Source: Ignavibacteriales bacterium (lineage in GTDB: Bacteria; Bacteroidota; Ignavibacteria; Ignavibacteriales; Ignavibacteriaceae). Taken from it: a stretch of DNA of 24,097 nucleotides. The stretch covers positions 1-24,097 of the forward strand of contig JAGUXE010000329.1 in assembly GCA_020061995.1 (NCBI GenBank), in the 5' to 3' direction. This document shows, piece by piece, positions 1 to 7,368 of this stretch. The notes under the pieces are model-generated. The model did no database searches and was not told where the DNA came from. It saw nothing but the letters and a program-made list of their open reading frames with translations. How positions within the stretch are numbered: position 1 is the stretch's first letter; each line of letters begins with the position of its first letter. The translations under genes were made by a program, and so were the position numbers.

Positions 1-91
1 TGGAAAGATACTTTTCAAATAGTTAGATTTAGAGAAACGGAAATTGAGTGAGTAAATTTTGGTTAAAACTAAATTGCTGTAAACTAATTAA
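1..91. repeat. Terminal direct repeat, left copy
   Basis: Bases 1-91 are identical to bases 24007-24097 by direct reading. An exact repeat at both ends of a contig is what a de Bruijn-graph assembler leaves when a molecule closes on itself, which would give a 24,006-bp circle. A true 91-bp direct repeat flanking an element, or an assembly loop at a genomic repeat, would look the same. The stop codon of the mini-ORF at 23976-24032 lies inside the repeat. Confidence 0.95.
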
Positions 92-321
92 CTTGCAAAG
101 ATCGAAAAGTGGTTGCTTAATTAAGGCGGCTTAAATTCTCTATTGATTTAGTGTAAGGCCGGATTGATAATTAAAATTTTGCCATTTCTCATAACAGTCA
201 ACTCTTTCATAATTACTACCCAACCCTTTATTGATTCCTCTAAATAATTTATCATTAAATGATAAGATTCAAGATTAGTGTTTTGATAGTTTTGCAGCCT
301 CATTAATGGAAGGAATTTGTT
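92..321. other. Non-coding leader before the LRR gene
   Basis: With the repeat at 1-91 this makes 321 bases without a gene. I see no tRNA, no iterons and no convincing ORF. A TAGTTTTG at 287-294 fits the Bacteroidota -7 consensus TAnnTTTG and lies 28 bases before the start codon of the next gene. No clear -33 TTG is found at the usual distance, so this is only a weak promoter candidate. Confidence 0.4.
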
Positions 322-1515
322 ATGGATGATATATATGATTTTTACGATAATCTATTGCCTAAGATGGTCTTAAGGATTGACGATTGCAGAGGGGTAATAA
401 GAGTAGAATCTGAAAGTGAGTTAAAATATGGGACGATATTCCATTTAGAAATGGCGAGTGATGACTCTTTAGAAATGGCGAGTGATGACTCTAGATTTCG
501 ATTTCATGCAAAAAATACTTATACGGCTGAATCCCTTTTTTCGAGCTCCTCATTCACTTTTGAAACAGTAAAAGAAGGAAGTGAGAGTTTCATAGTTGCC
601 AATACTGTTTTCTATGCCAGCTTCCCTCGAGAATTTAGAAGTCATCAACCAATTCACTTATCTACTTTTGTAGCACTCGTGAGAAAAGCATTACATTCTT
701 ATCGCAGATATGGGCAGCTCATGTATTATAACATCAATGAAGATGAAGTAGAGCATTACTTGAAGGAAACTTTTTTTTATGAAGGAAAGTTTAATCTTGA
801 GATTATGCTTCCGTTCTTCTACTATTCTGATGAGGTTTTTTTGTGTCGAGTTAATAAATCTTCAGAACTAAAGATTGAATCCTCGACGCTTTCCTTTCCA
901 AAAATAATAAGAAGCTTCAAGTGGTTAGAAGAATTAACTATGTCACAAAAAATGTTGGCTCAAATTCCGGAAGAGGTAACCGAATTATCCAATCTCAAAA
1001 AACTGGTGATTGATCTTCCTCGATGCAATAAACTCCCCATAACGATTGCACGATTAAAAAATTTGGAGATTCTGCAAATTGAAGGGACAATGATTAATTC
1101 TCTAAATGAAGGGGTTTTCGAATTAACTAAACTTAAAGAATTACACTTGAACAATAATTTTTTGCTGGATTATATCCCAAAGTCGATCAGCCGTCTAAGA
1201 GAACTTGAGATTATTACAATTAGATTGGGGAGTTCATATGAGATGAAACAAATAATGAACGACGATAATATTTCGGAAGCAGTTTCTAGATTTGACTTAA
1301 GAATAACCGAAATCCCGGAGGAAATTACTTTTCTACCAAAACTTAAAATACTAACTTTGGAAGGGCAAAATATTAAAACGGTACCCCCTTCGTTGTTTGA
1401 GATGGAAAGTTTAGTCGAAGTTAATCTTATGCACAATATAAAATTAGAGCGTGAAGAAGTTTATAGCTTGTTAATGAATTCATCGGGTAGAGATAGAATC
1501 AAATTAATTATTTAG
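322..1515 (+). CDS. Leucine-rich-repeat protein
   Basis: The 397-aa protein has an unrecognised N-terminal half (about 1-190). The C-terminal half (about 195-385) carries several bacterial-type leucine-rich repeats of the form L..L.I....I..LP..I..L..L, with motifs such as IPEEVTELSNLKKL and IPEEITFLPKLKIL. LRRs form a curved protein-binding surface, so a binding or recognition role is inferred; no enzymatic domain is seen. There is no signal peptide or membrane segment, so it is probably cytosolic. The start ATG has GGAAGGA 7 bases upstream; an earlier ATG at 306 runs into a stop at once. Residues about 42-57 are two identical 8-residue units produced by a 24-bp DNA duplication. The next gene begins 20 bases after the stop, so the two are probably co-transcribed. 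Confidence 0.85.
   Translation: MDDIYDFYDNLLPKMVLRIDDCRGVIRVESESELKYGTIFHLEMASDDSLEMASDDSRFRFHAKNTYTAESLFSSSSFTFETVKEGSESFIVANTVFYASFPREFRSHQPIHLSTFVALVRKALHSYRRYGQLMYYNINEDEVEHYLKETFFYEGKFNLEIMLPFFYYSDEVFLCRVNKSSELKIESSTLSFPKIIRSFKWLEELTMSQKMLAQIPEEVTELSNLKKLVIDLPRCNKLPITIARLKNLEILQIEGTMINSLNEGVFELTKLKELHLNNNFLLDYIPKSISRLRELEIITIRLGSSYEMKQIMNDDNISEAVSRFDLRITEIPEEITFLPKLKILTLEGQNIKTVPPSLFEMESLVEVNLMHNIKLEREEVYSLLMNSSGRDRIKLII
444..491 (+). repeat. 24-bp perfect tandem duplication inside the LRR gene
   Basis: Bases 444-467 and 468-491 are identical 24-mers, followed by one more matching base. The unit is a multiple of three and duplicates eight residues (core MASDDS) without breaking the frame. 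Perfect identity suggests a recent slippage event or a variable-number repeat. Confidence 0.95.
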
Positions 1516-1535
1516 TTATTAGTGGGAGAATAAAA

Positions 1536-2243
1536 ATGAGTGGTTACACCGAATTGACTAACGCAATCGGGCATTGCATCGGTTATGGACAAGAGGATGC
1601 TGAGTTTTATTTCTTTGGACTCGAGGAAAAAAGCCAAGATATAAATGATGCTAATCCAAATTACGACAAATACTATACTGAATATTTTGAAAAGAGTAAA
1701 GGATTCTATGCTATTCCAAATCGCAAGTTTTCACAATCTAAAATAAGTGGGGGATCGATTTATAATACATATTTATATTTTTATAACGAACTGACAAATA
1801 ATAGAATTACTGAGATAAAGGACTTTCTGAATGATAAAACACCTATTCTCATCGGGAATATCTGGCCATTTTCTAAAAATAAAAATAGTGATAAATACAC
1901 AGACGAACAACAAAATTGGCTCTCGGATAATGAAACCAAAAGAAATAATTTTATTCTAAATTTTTTATTAGAGAAAAGCCAACAAAATAAAAAGATATTT
2001 ATATTTGGTAAGCGAGATGATAGAAAAAAAATGTTTGAAAATCATGTTAAATCGTCTAATTTGAATATTAAATTTAACTACTATAAATTTGACAAATCTT
2101 CCCCGAAATACTACTTTGTAGAATCGAGTAATCAATCATTATTTCTGTTAAATCATCCAAGCTCTAGTTGGGGAAGAGTAAACTTGTCTCGTCCTAATCT
2201 AGACGAATTATCGAAGAGAATACATGAACAAAACCAGCAATAG
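1536..2243 (+). CDS. Hypothetical protein, remotely uracil-DNA-glycosylase-like
   Basis: I do not recognise this 235-aa protein with confidence. It is soluble, rich in Asn, Lys and Tyr, with no signal peptide or membrane span. An early hydrophobic strand ends FFGLEEKS, mid-protein strands read ILIGNIWPFSK and KIFIFGK, and a late strand reads FLLNHPSSSWG. A Gly/Glu loop after strand 1 and an HPS after the last strand recall the motif order of the uracil-DNA-glycosylase superfamily. This is a weak resemblance, and the catalytic Asp or Asn cannot be placed. The start is supported by GGAGAA 6 bases upstream. It sits 20 bases after the LRR gene, suggesting a two-gene unit in which the LRR protein could be its partner or sensor. 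Confidence 0.7.
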   Translation: MSGYTELTNAIGHCIGYGQEDAEFYFFGLEEKSQDINDANPNYDKYYTEYFEKSKGFYAIPNRKFSQSKISGGSIYNTYLYFYNELTNNRITEIKDFLNDKTPILIGNIWPFSKNKNSDKYTDEQQNWLSDNETKRNNFILNFLLEKSQQNKKIFIFGKRDDRKKMFENHVKSSNLNIKFNYYKFDKSSPKYYFVESSNQSLFLLNHPSSSWGRVNLSRPNLDELSKRIHEQNQQ

Positions 2244-2370
2244 GAAAAATAGAATTAGCGGTAAACAGCCGTTAACTAGGCTCTTAAAAATTTTCCAAAA
2301 TATTAGGACATAAAGAATTTCCATACTATCGGTAAATTAGAGAGACGTTAATACCTTCTCAAATCATTTA

Positions 2371-3204
2371 ATGATAAATTTTATGAAAAATTATACAGAA
2401 GACATCAAAAGAAGAAGTGAACTACTTGCTAAGATAATCGCCGGAGAAAAGTTATCGAAAGCAGATGCAGCATTTTATTTTGGTGTTACTGAAGTTACAA
2501 TTAATCGTTACTTGAAATTCTATCGAGATAACGGACTACCTATTTTTAGCAAGAAAAACTGCATTACGATTACAGGAGAATTAAACGAAAGAGTTTTAAT
2601 AGAAATTGCTTCAGATTATATACCCCTAAAACTCAATTCCGATGTATTTCATAAGAAGGTAAAAGTATTTGCAGAAAAGAGTGGTCTCAATTTCTTCCCG
2701 AAATTAATTCTTTTAACTAAAGCAGTTAATGAAGGAATAGAAATTATAATTGATTACACCCGATTATCTGACGGCGTTACTTCAAAATATTGTCTCCAAC
2801 CGATTCGCCTTATAAACGATGACTTAAATTGGATACTTCATGCAATGAAAAAAAACGGTACAGTAATCCAGTCTTTCTATTTGAGTAGAATCGAAAATGT
2901 TACACTATCAAACACCAAATTCAAAAAGCAAAATATTCCGGTGGAGAGTGCAAAGATGTACGATATGGAGTTCAAGTTTGACAAAAAGGTTTATGATGAG
3001 CTTCAATTCAAAATTTGGTTTGAGGATTATAAGGTAACTCAAAACGAGAATCATACAATCTTAAAGACAAGACAAACCATTTCAAATGCACTCGCATCAT
3101 GGTGTATTAGTTGGTGGGATACAATTGAAGTTGTACAACCCGTAGATCTAAAAAATTATATCTCCGAGATGATCAATCTTTTTCAAACAAAAAACACTAA
3201 ATGA
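2371..3204 (+). CDS. WYL-domain transcriptional regulator
   Basis: The 277-aa protein has an N-terminal helix-turn-helix (about 22-55, with KADAAFYFGVTEVTINRYL) and a WYL domain (about 120-195). The WYL domain follows the family pattern I-x-Y at the start, then PIRL, LNWILHA and FYLSRIENV. The C-terminal part (about 205-275), with SWWDTIEVVQP, matches the usual WCX extension. WYL proteins are ligand-binding regulators, many acting in phage-defence, DNA-repair and mobile-element loci. The start is uncertain: ATG at 2371 or ATG at 2383, neither with a clear ribosome-binding site. The HAD-like gene starts one base after the stop, so translation is probably coupled. The palindrome GTTGTACAAC occurs within this gene (3130-3139) and again before the zinc-ribbon gene, and may be its operator. 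Confidence 0.85.
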   Translation: MINFMKNYTEDIKRRSELLAKIIAGEKLSKADAAFYFGVTEVTINRYLKFYRDNGLPIFSKKNCITITGELNERVLIEIASDYIPLKLNSDVFHKKVKVFAEKSGLNFFPKLILLTKAVNEGIEIIIDYTRLSDGVTSKYCLQPIRLINDDLNWILHAMKKNGTVIQSFYLSRIENVTLSNTKFKKQNIPVESAKMYDMEFKFDKKVYDELQFKIWFEDYKVTQNENHTILKTRQTISNALASWCISWWDTIEVVQPVDLKNYISEMINLFQTKNTK

Positions 3205-3205
3205 A

Positions 3206-3514
3206 ATGAAGATTCTTTTAGATATCGATGACACTTCACTCATCTTAAAGGATGGGTCTACAAATTACCAAGAACATCCTCGTCTGAGTGAACTAATTGA
3301 AACACACCAAGTATTTTTATACTCGGGAAATACTGAAATCGAAAAATATTATAAAAAATGGAAGACTAAAGGTTACATAAGTAAATCTGCCGATGAATAT
3401 CCAAAGGCTGATGTATTAATAGATAACGAATGTAATCTTTGGAAAGATTTTGTAACGGTTAAAAAAGCATATTATTCAATCGATGAGTTTTTTGAAAAAG
3501 AATCAATCAAATAA
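3206..3514 (+). CDS. Small HAD-like phosphatase family protein
   Basis: The 102-aa protein opens with hydrophobic residues and DIDDTS, matching HAD motif I (hhhDxDxT/S) with both Asp residues present. A strand ending LYSGN supplies the motif II Ser/Thr, a Lys lies between them, and DVLIDNE near residue 74 is a good motif IV acid. At about 100 residues it is a minimal HAD fold without a large cap, as in some polynucleotide-phosphatase-like and phage-encoded HADs. Phosphatase activity is inferred from the motifs; the substrate is unknown. The start ATG lies one base past the stop of the WYL gene, so it is expressed from that operon. It converges on the zinc-ribbon gene with only 12 bases between the stops. 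Confidence 0.75.
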   Translation: MKILLDIDDTSLILKDGSTNYQEHPRLSELIETHQVFLYSGNTEIEKYYKKWKTKGYISKSADEYPKADVLIDNECNLWKDFVTVKKAYYSIDEFFEKESIK

Positions 3515-3526
3515 TAAATAGCTTTT

Positions 3527-3793
3527 CTAATTACTCTTCAAGTCTGCGGAAATATGTAATGGCACTGAATCCCAACCATACTCGCAATCTCTGCAAGCGA
3601 GGTTATTCTCACCTATCAAACATCCACATGGTATTATTTCTAAAGAATCAACTAATGGTTGGAGTTCATCATCCCAACCTAATCCGTATTGCAGAAATGA
3701 GATTTTATTAGATCCGCATTTAGGGCATGTTTTGTTTAGCCTTTCATTCGGATCGCAGAACTGCTGGTAAAGTTTTATCTTGGCTTCTTCCAT
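3527..3793 (-). CDS. Small zinc-ribbon protein
   Basis: The 88-aa protein has a CPKCG knuckle near residue 23, then CGC at about 56-58 and CRDC at about 67-70, so there are enough cysteines for one zinc ribbon plus a possible second half-site. Nothing else is recognisable; the middle is acidic with no membrane span. Zinc ribbons of this size commonly bind nucleic acid or protein, but the target is unknown. No Shine-Dalgarno is obvious before ATG at 3793. A perfect 12-bp palindrome lies about 35 bases upstream (3828-3839) and could be an operator. The gene is convergent with the WYL-HAD unit. Confidence 0.7.
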   Translation of the reverse strand: MEEAKIKLYQQFCDPNERLNKTCPKCGSNKISFLQYGLGWDDELQPLVDSLEIIPCGCLIGENNLACRDCEYGWDSVPLHISADLKSN

Positions 3794-3827
3794 TACTTAC
3801 ATTCATATGATTAATCTAAAAAATTAA

Positions 3828-3839
3828 AGTTGTACAACT
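3828..3839. promoter_or_regulatory. 12-bp palindrome AGTTGTACAACT
   Basis: This perfect dyad lies 35 bases upstream of the zinc-ribbon start codon. Its 10-bp core GTTGTACAAC also occurs at 3130-3139 near the 3' end of the WYL gene. A shared operator for a local HTH regulator is plausible but unproven. Confidence 0.4.
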
Positions 3840-3961
3840 AATATAATTAATTGTTCAAAAAATATTTTCAAAAATAATGTCGTTGTGATATAGAACATTA
3901 TGAAATAATTAAAAAAATGTTAAGTTGTAAGAGAGTTTATCATACTGCTTTATTTTATGAG

Positions 3962-3989
3962 AATTGACAAATAGCATTATTTGTCAATT
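3962..3989. promoter_or_regulatory. Perfect 12-bp inverted repeat with 4-base loop
   Basis: AATTGACAAATA (3962-3973) and its exact reverse complement (3978-3989) flank GCAT. With no T-run after it, this looks more like an operator or a cruciform than an intrinsic terminator. It lies in the AT-rich, gene-free stretch 3794-4018, which otherwise holds nothing I recognise. Confidence 0.55.
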
Positions 3990-4036
3990 ATTTACCAATA
4001 TAAGAATAAGGGGTTTTTTTGGCTTCCTTGTACTTG

Positions 4037-4291
4037 ATGGATTTACTACTGAACTGCTTTGCATTTGGGGCAATTACTGCAACAGCAATTAACGATAGGG
4101 TTGTTAAACTTGGCTTCGATGAATACTACAAAATGATTACCACAACTACTACTACTAACGGACGAAAATCAGCTACTAATACTTCCAGATTAAAACGAAA
4201 TAAATTTTATTTGTGTGAAAATAATGTGCTCGTCAAAAGCGATAACTGGATGGGAGCGGTATGGCTGTGTTTTGGGATTGAGTGCTTTTGA
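4037..4291 (+). CDS. Doubtful small ORF
   Basis: This 84-codon frame starts at ATG 4037; a TTG six codons upstream, at 4019, is also possible. The product has a hydrophobic start, a run of six threonines encoded by an ACN tract, a basic patch (RLKRNK) and a hydrophobic, Cys-containing end. I recognise no family, and there is no convincing ribosome-binding site. It may be a remnant or a chance frame. It is listed because it fills the gap between the inverted repeat at 3962 and the membrane-protein gene at 4433. Confidence 0.3.
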   Translation: MDLLLNCFAFGAITATAINDRVVKLGFDEYYKMITTTTTTNGRKSATNTSRLKRNKFYLCENNVLVKSDNWMGAVWLCFGIECF

Positions 4292-4432
4292 GAAATAGAG
4301 TTTCTTAGATAAAAAAAAGTTCTGAATGATGTTCTGCAACTGCACTGTGGGATGTTATTTTTAAATAAATATTTAAGTGCAGGATAGGTAATAGTTATAC
4401 CAAAAGAAAATATCCAAAATTTGAGGTGAAAA

Positions 4433-5440
4433 ATGGCTCAAGAAACTATTTATACTAAAATATTAGCTTTTGCAGATAATTGTACTTCTAATTCAATTGA
4501 GGAATTAATTTATAATACAAAATGGGGGTCAATAAATTTTGATGTAGCAAAACTAGACCTTGAAAAACTTTTTTCAATGTTGAACCACCTAAAATTATTA
4601 CCAATAGAATTAATACCAAACGATGTTGCCACAAATATTTTGAATCAAGGCACACCTCTTTTACAAACAATCGAACAAATACGAAAGTTTACTGTTGAGC
4701 AACCAAACCCTGTTGATAATAGAAACAATTTAACTTCAAGTTTGAAAAATCAGATAAATGAGTTTTATAAAATTACTCAAATATGGATTCCATATTTAGC
4801 ATATCAAAAAGGTGACGTTCAAAAAAATATTGAAATTCTAACCCAATCTGTAAAATTGGCTAATAAAACTTTAGAAGACGCAAAGAAAGACATACAGAAT
4901 AAATCAAAAGAGATTGATGAAATAATAAGTGTTGCTAGAGAGGCATCAGCAAGTGTAGGTGTGGCTCACTTTACAGCTGATTTTTCAAAAGAAGCTTCAG
5001 ATGTCGATGAAAAAGCAAATAATTGGTTAAAAGCAACTGCACTTTTTGCAGCGACAACATTAATACTTGCATTGTTATCATTACTACTTATTAACATTAA
5101 AGATTTGACTACCCCACAGCTAATTCAATTAACCACAACCAAATTACTGGTGCTTGCAATCCTTATCAGCGCCACAATATGGTGTGGGAAAATTTACAAA
5201 GCAAATAAGCATTTATCAATTGTAAATAAACACAGAGCAAATTCTTTGAAAACATTCCAAGCATTTATGAAAGCCGCAGAGAATGATTATGCACGTGATG
5301 CAGTATTATTGGAGACTACAAAAGCAATATTCAGTTTGTCTCCAACTGGCTATCTAGATAATGATACATCACAATTGGATGCTAGTACTAAAGTAATTGA
5401 ATTAATTAAAAATGGTTCTCAAATAATTACAAAGTCATAA
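4433..5440 (+). CDS. Coiled-coil protein with two transmembrane helices
   Basis: The 335-aa protein begins with a helical soluble region (1-120) and a probable coiled coil (about 130-170, rich in Lys/Glu heptads). Two hydrophobic spans follow (about 199-219 and 232-250), separated by a short polar loop. The C-terminal cytosolic region has a striking stretch with KHRANSLKTFQAFMKAA followed by DAVLLE and PTGYL, which looks like a conserved helical family signature, though I cannot name a function. A hairpin-like topology with both termini in the cytoplasm is inferred. GAGGTGA precedes the ATG. The stop is followed after 10 bases by GGCATAACTAGCC and a nested inverted repeat, so this gene looks like the first unit of the cassette-like region. 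Confidence 0.8.
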   Translation: MAQETIYTKILAFADNCTSNSIEELIYNTKWGSINFDVAKLDLEKLFSMLNHLKLLPIELIPNDVATNILNQGTPLLQTIEQIRKFTVEQPNPVDNRNNLTSSLKNQINEFYKITQIWIPYLAYQKGDVQKNIEILTQSVKLANKTLEDAKKDIQNKSKEIDEIISVAREASASVGVAHFTADFSKEASDVDEKANNWLKATALFAATTLILALLSLLLINIKDLTTPQLIQLTTTKLLVLAILISATIWCGKIYKANKHLSIVNKHRANSLKTFQAFMKAAENDYARDAVLLETTKAIFSLSPTGYLDNDTSQLDASTKVIELIKNGSQIITKS

Positions 5441-5447
5441 TAGTTTT

Positions 5448-5510
5448 GGCATAACTAGCCAATGCTAATGAACCGTCTCATTTTGGTTCATTAAATAAGT
5501 TAATTTTGGC
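5448..5510 (+). repeat. attC-like nested inverted repeat 1
   Basis: Ten bases after the upstream stop, the outer arms TAACT (5452-5456) and AGTTA (5498-5502) enclose a perfect 9-bp stem TAATGAACC/GGTTCATTA (5466-5474 and 5485-5493) with a 10-base loop. Outer core TAAC/GTTA plus inner stem is the plan of an integron attC site of about 60 bases. The hairpin could alternatively be a terminator for the gene ending at 5440. Confidence 0.4.
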
Positions 5511-5764
5511 AACGACAAATTTGTGGACTCAAGGCGACAGCATTTTCGCATTCGGGCTTTCTAAAATTCTTGGGTTGGTTGCTCCGTTACAAGTTTGTTG
5601 TTCAAAGTAGTTCTGTTAAATAACATTGTTGCAAACTGCGCTTACGATGAAAGTTAAGCACAGTTTGCGAAATATATGACAGTTGTTTTTTTAAGTGACA
5701 TCGCCTTGCTGAGGCGCTGCTTATCGGCCATGCAGTTATGTGTTTTAAAAAATGAGAGGTATAT
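5511..5764 (+). other. Non-coding spacer, cassette-like
   Basis: Together with 5441-5510 this makes a 324-base gap without a credible gene. It is less AT-rich than the flanks and contains short self-complementary pieces, including a GAGGCGC-rich segment near 5712. It ends in GTTATGTG (about 5735-5742), which is complementary to the CATAAC opening the next spacer and the CATAACT opening this one. I see no tRNA or known structured RNA. Confidence 0.4.
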
Positions 5765-6574
5765 ATGACATTAGTTTTAACAGAGGTTTCAAGAATTGGT
5801 ATAGCAATGGCTGCCGATTCAGCAATTACAAAAATTCAAGGAAAGAAAATTTTGGAAGTTGATCACCAAGGTTGGAAAAAATTATTACGAGTTCCCAAAA
5901 TAAATGCTGGAATCTCTTACTGGGGAATGATTGGTGCCGTGACTAATCAACAATTTGATGTTTGGCTACAAGATAAAATAACAAATGGTAATTACGATGA
6001 CTTGAATTCGTTCGCAGACTATTTAGTAGTTGAGCTTAATATGGCTTGTAAAAATGTTCCACTAAAAAATGGTTATGATGTTGGTATTCACGTAGCGGGC
6101 TATTCCAAATGGACTGACAATGTTGTACGTCCGACTTTTTTTCATATTCATAATGGACACGGAAGAATTAAAATGAATGAAAAAAGAGACGCAAGTGGAA
6201 ATCTTCTATCAATAAATCCAATTTGGGATTCGGATCCAAGAAAGTTATTTGAAAAACATTTTGACTTTCCAGATGTCAATCGACCTATTCAAGATAGTAT
6301 TAATATTTTGAATAACGGTGGTTGGATTACTAGGAACGGTGATTTTTTTCTTTATGTAGTATTTCAGAAATTTATTGATGACGCTGTAAATTTTATTCAC
6401 CTTTCACCAAATATTAGAATTCCTAAAAATCCAACGAGTATAGCGTCAAGAAAAGGTTTCTTACATATCATTTTGGAATCCATTATAAGATTGTATAGAT
6501 GTAGTAATCAAAGTAAAATAGTTGGTGGAACAGTTACTAGCTTAGCAATTGGTCCCAAAGGATATATTAGTTAA
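5765..6574 (+). CDS. Proteasome/HslV-like Ntn-hydrolase candidate
   Basis: The 269-aa protein begins Met-Thr, then two strands with GIAMAADSAIT. In proteasome beta subunits and HslV the sequence after the catalytic Thr runs into a V/I-A-x-D-S/G turn of this kind, followed by a Lys-containing strand; here WKKLLRVPK fills that place. Met removal would expose Thr2 as nucleophile. The rest does not follow a canonical beta-subunit pattern and is longer than HslV (about 175 aa), so membership is inferred from the N-terminus alone. No signal peptide or membrane span is seen. A GAGAGG ribosome-binding site precedes the ATG. The stop is followed after three bases by CACATAAC, the start of the next cassette-like spacer. 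Confidence 0.6.
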   Translation: MTLVLTEVSRIGIAMAADSAITKIQGKKILEVDHQGWKKLLRVPKINAGISYWGMIGAVTNQQFDVWLQDKITNGNYDDLNSFADYLVVELNMACKNVPLKNGYDVGIHVAGYSKWTDNVVRPTFFHIHNGHGRIKMNEKRDASGNLLSINPIWDSDPRKLFEKHFDFPDVNRPIQDSINILNNGGWITRNGDFFLYVVFQKFIDDAVNFIHLSPNIRIPKNPTSIASRKGFLHIILESIIRLYRCSNQSKIVGGTVTSLAIGPKGYIS

Positions 6575-6577
6575 AAA

Positions 6578-6768
6578 CACATAACAAGTTCTTCAAGGCC
6601 GACCGCTTTAAACTGTTCGGCAATTGTATAATTATAATATTGCGTTGTAAAGGTTAGTTGCTCTTTGAGTTTAGTGAACAAAATGAATTAATAAATAAAT
6701 TATTGGCGTTTGTTTTTCAAAGCTGCATTGCTGTTATGGGCGGCGGATTAAAAACAACGTCGTTAGAA
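6578..6768 (+). repeat. attC-like spacer 2
   Basis: CACATAACAAG begins just after the upstream stop and is followed by TTCAAGG and a short hairpin (GCCGA 6598-6602 with TCGGC 6617-6621), a layout resembling the left half of integron attC sites. CATAACA (6580-6586) has its exact complement TGTTATG at 6732-6738, and the spacer ends in CGTTAGAA (6761-6768). The inner pairing is weak. The 241 bases between the stop at 6574 and the start at 6816 contain no credible gene. Confidence 0.35.
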
Positions 6769-6815
6769 CACACTAATTAATTGTTATTAAACTATAATAG
6801 TTGGAGATAAAAGAA

Positions 6816-7331
6816 ATGGCACAAGATTCTAAAAGAAGATGCCCAGATTGTGAGATTGATATATCTGGTCTTTCCTTTTCTAAAAAGGGTGACGGAAGAT
6901 GTATTGAATGTAAAGGAACTGGACATGATAAACATTCAGAAGCATTAGTTCAATTTGCAACTTTGGGACAAGAAGGCGACAACTATCCTTGTAAAACATG
7001 TTCTGGGACTGGTCAATGCCAGACTTGTGGTGGAACTGGTTATGAATATTACACTGAAGTTGATGATAACCACAAGACTAATGAAGAGTATCTTGCTACT
7101 CATAGACACGAAACTGAAATGAATGATTCTTCTGATGCCTACCTCAAAGGAGCTATTCGCAAGAAGGTCGAAAAGGATATGAATCGCGAAACATACATAC
7201 TGATTTTTACTATGGGAATTGGTGTATTGTGGGGGTGGTTAGAAGGGGGCTGGTTTGGTGCCTTTATTGGATTTATAATTGGATCAATCTTGGCGCAAGC
7301 AATTAATAAGGTGGTGGGTTGGTTCACTTAA
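6816..7331 (+). CDS. DnaJ-type zinc-finger membrane protein
   Basis: The start is ATG 6816 with GGAG nine bases upstream; a TTG at 6801 would overlap that site. The 171-aa product has CPDC near the N-terminus, then CxxCxGTG, CKTCSGTG and CQTCGGTG repeats (to about residue 75), the CxxCxGxG zinc-binding pattern of the DnaJ cysteine-rich domain. A charged linker and a glycine/tryptophan-rich hydrophobic tail with two short spans (about 126-165) follow. There is no J-domain, so this is not a DnaJ; it is a zinc-finger module anchored at the membrane by its C-terminus. Such modules bind unfolded protein or organise metal-dependent assembly. Whether it serves the Hsp70 operon starting about 900 bases downstream is only a guess. 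Confidence 0.75.
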   Translation: MAQDSKRRCPDCEIDISGLSFSKKGDGRCIECKGTGHDKHSEALVQFATLGQEGDNYPCKTCSGTGQCQTCGGTGYEYYTEVDDNHKTNEEYLATHRHETEMNDSSDAYLKGAIRKKVEKDMNRETYILIFTMGIGVLWGWLEGGWFGAFIGFIIGSILAQAINKVVGWFT

Positions 7332-7333
7332 CC

Positions 7334-7353
7334 TCGCCAGGTGCTTGTGGCGA
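7334..7353 (+). repeat. Short hairpin at cassette border
   Basis: TCGCCA (7334-7339) and TGGCGA (7348-7353) form a perfect 6-bp stem. The sequence ACTTAAC (7326-7332), overlapping the stop codon at 7329-7331, fits the RYYYAAC core of attC sites, and GTTGCAT follows at about 7361. It marks the join between an intact gene and a truncated one. Confidence 0.35.
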
Positions 7354-7368
7354 TCGGAAGTTGCATCG

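Noticed and set aside
2262..2280. Another TAACTAGG-type cassette border after the gene ending at 2243
   Set aside because: It shares only TAACTAG with the other sites and has no matching closing arm or inner stem.
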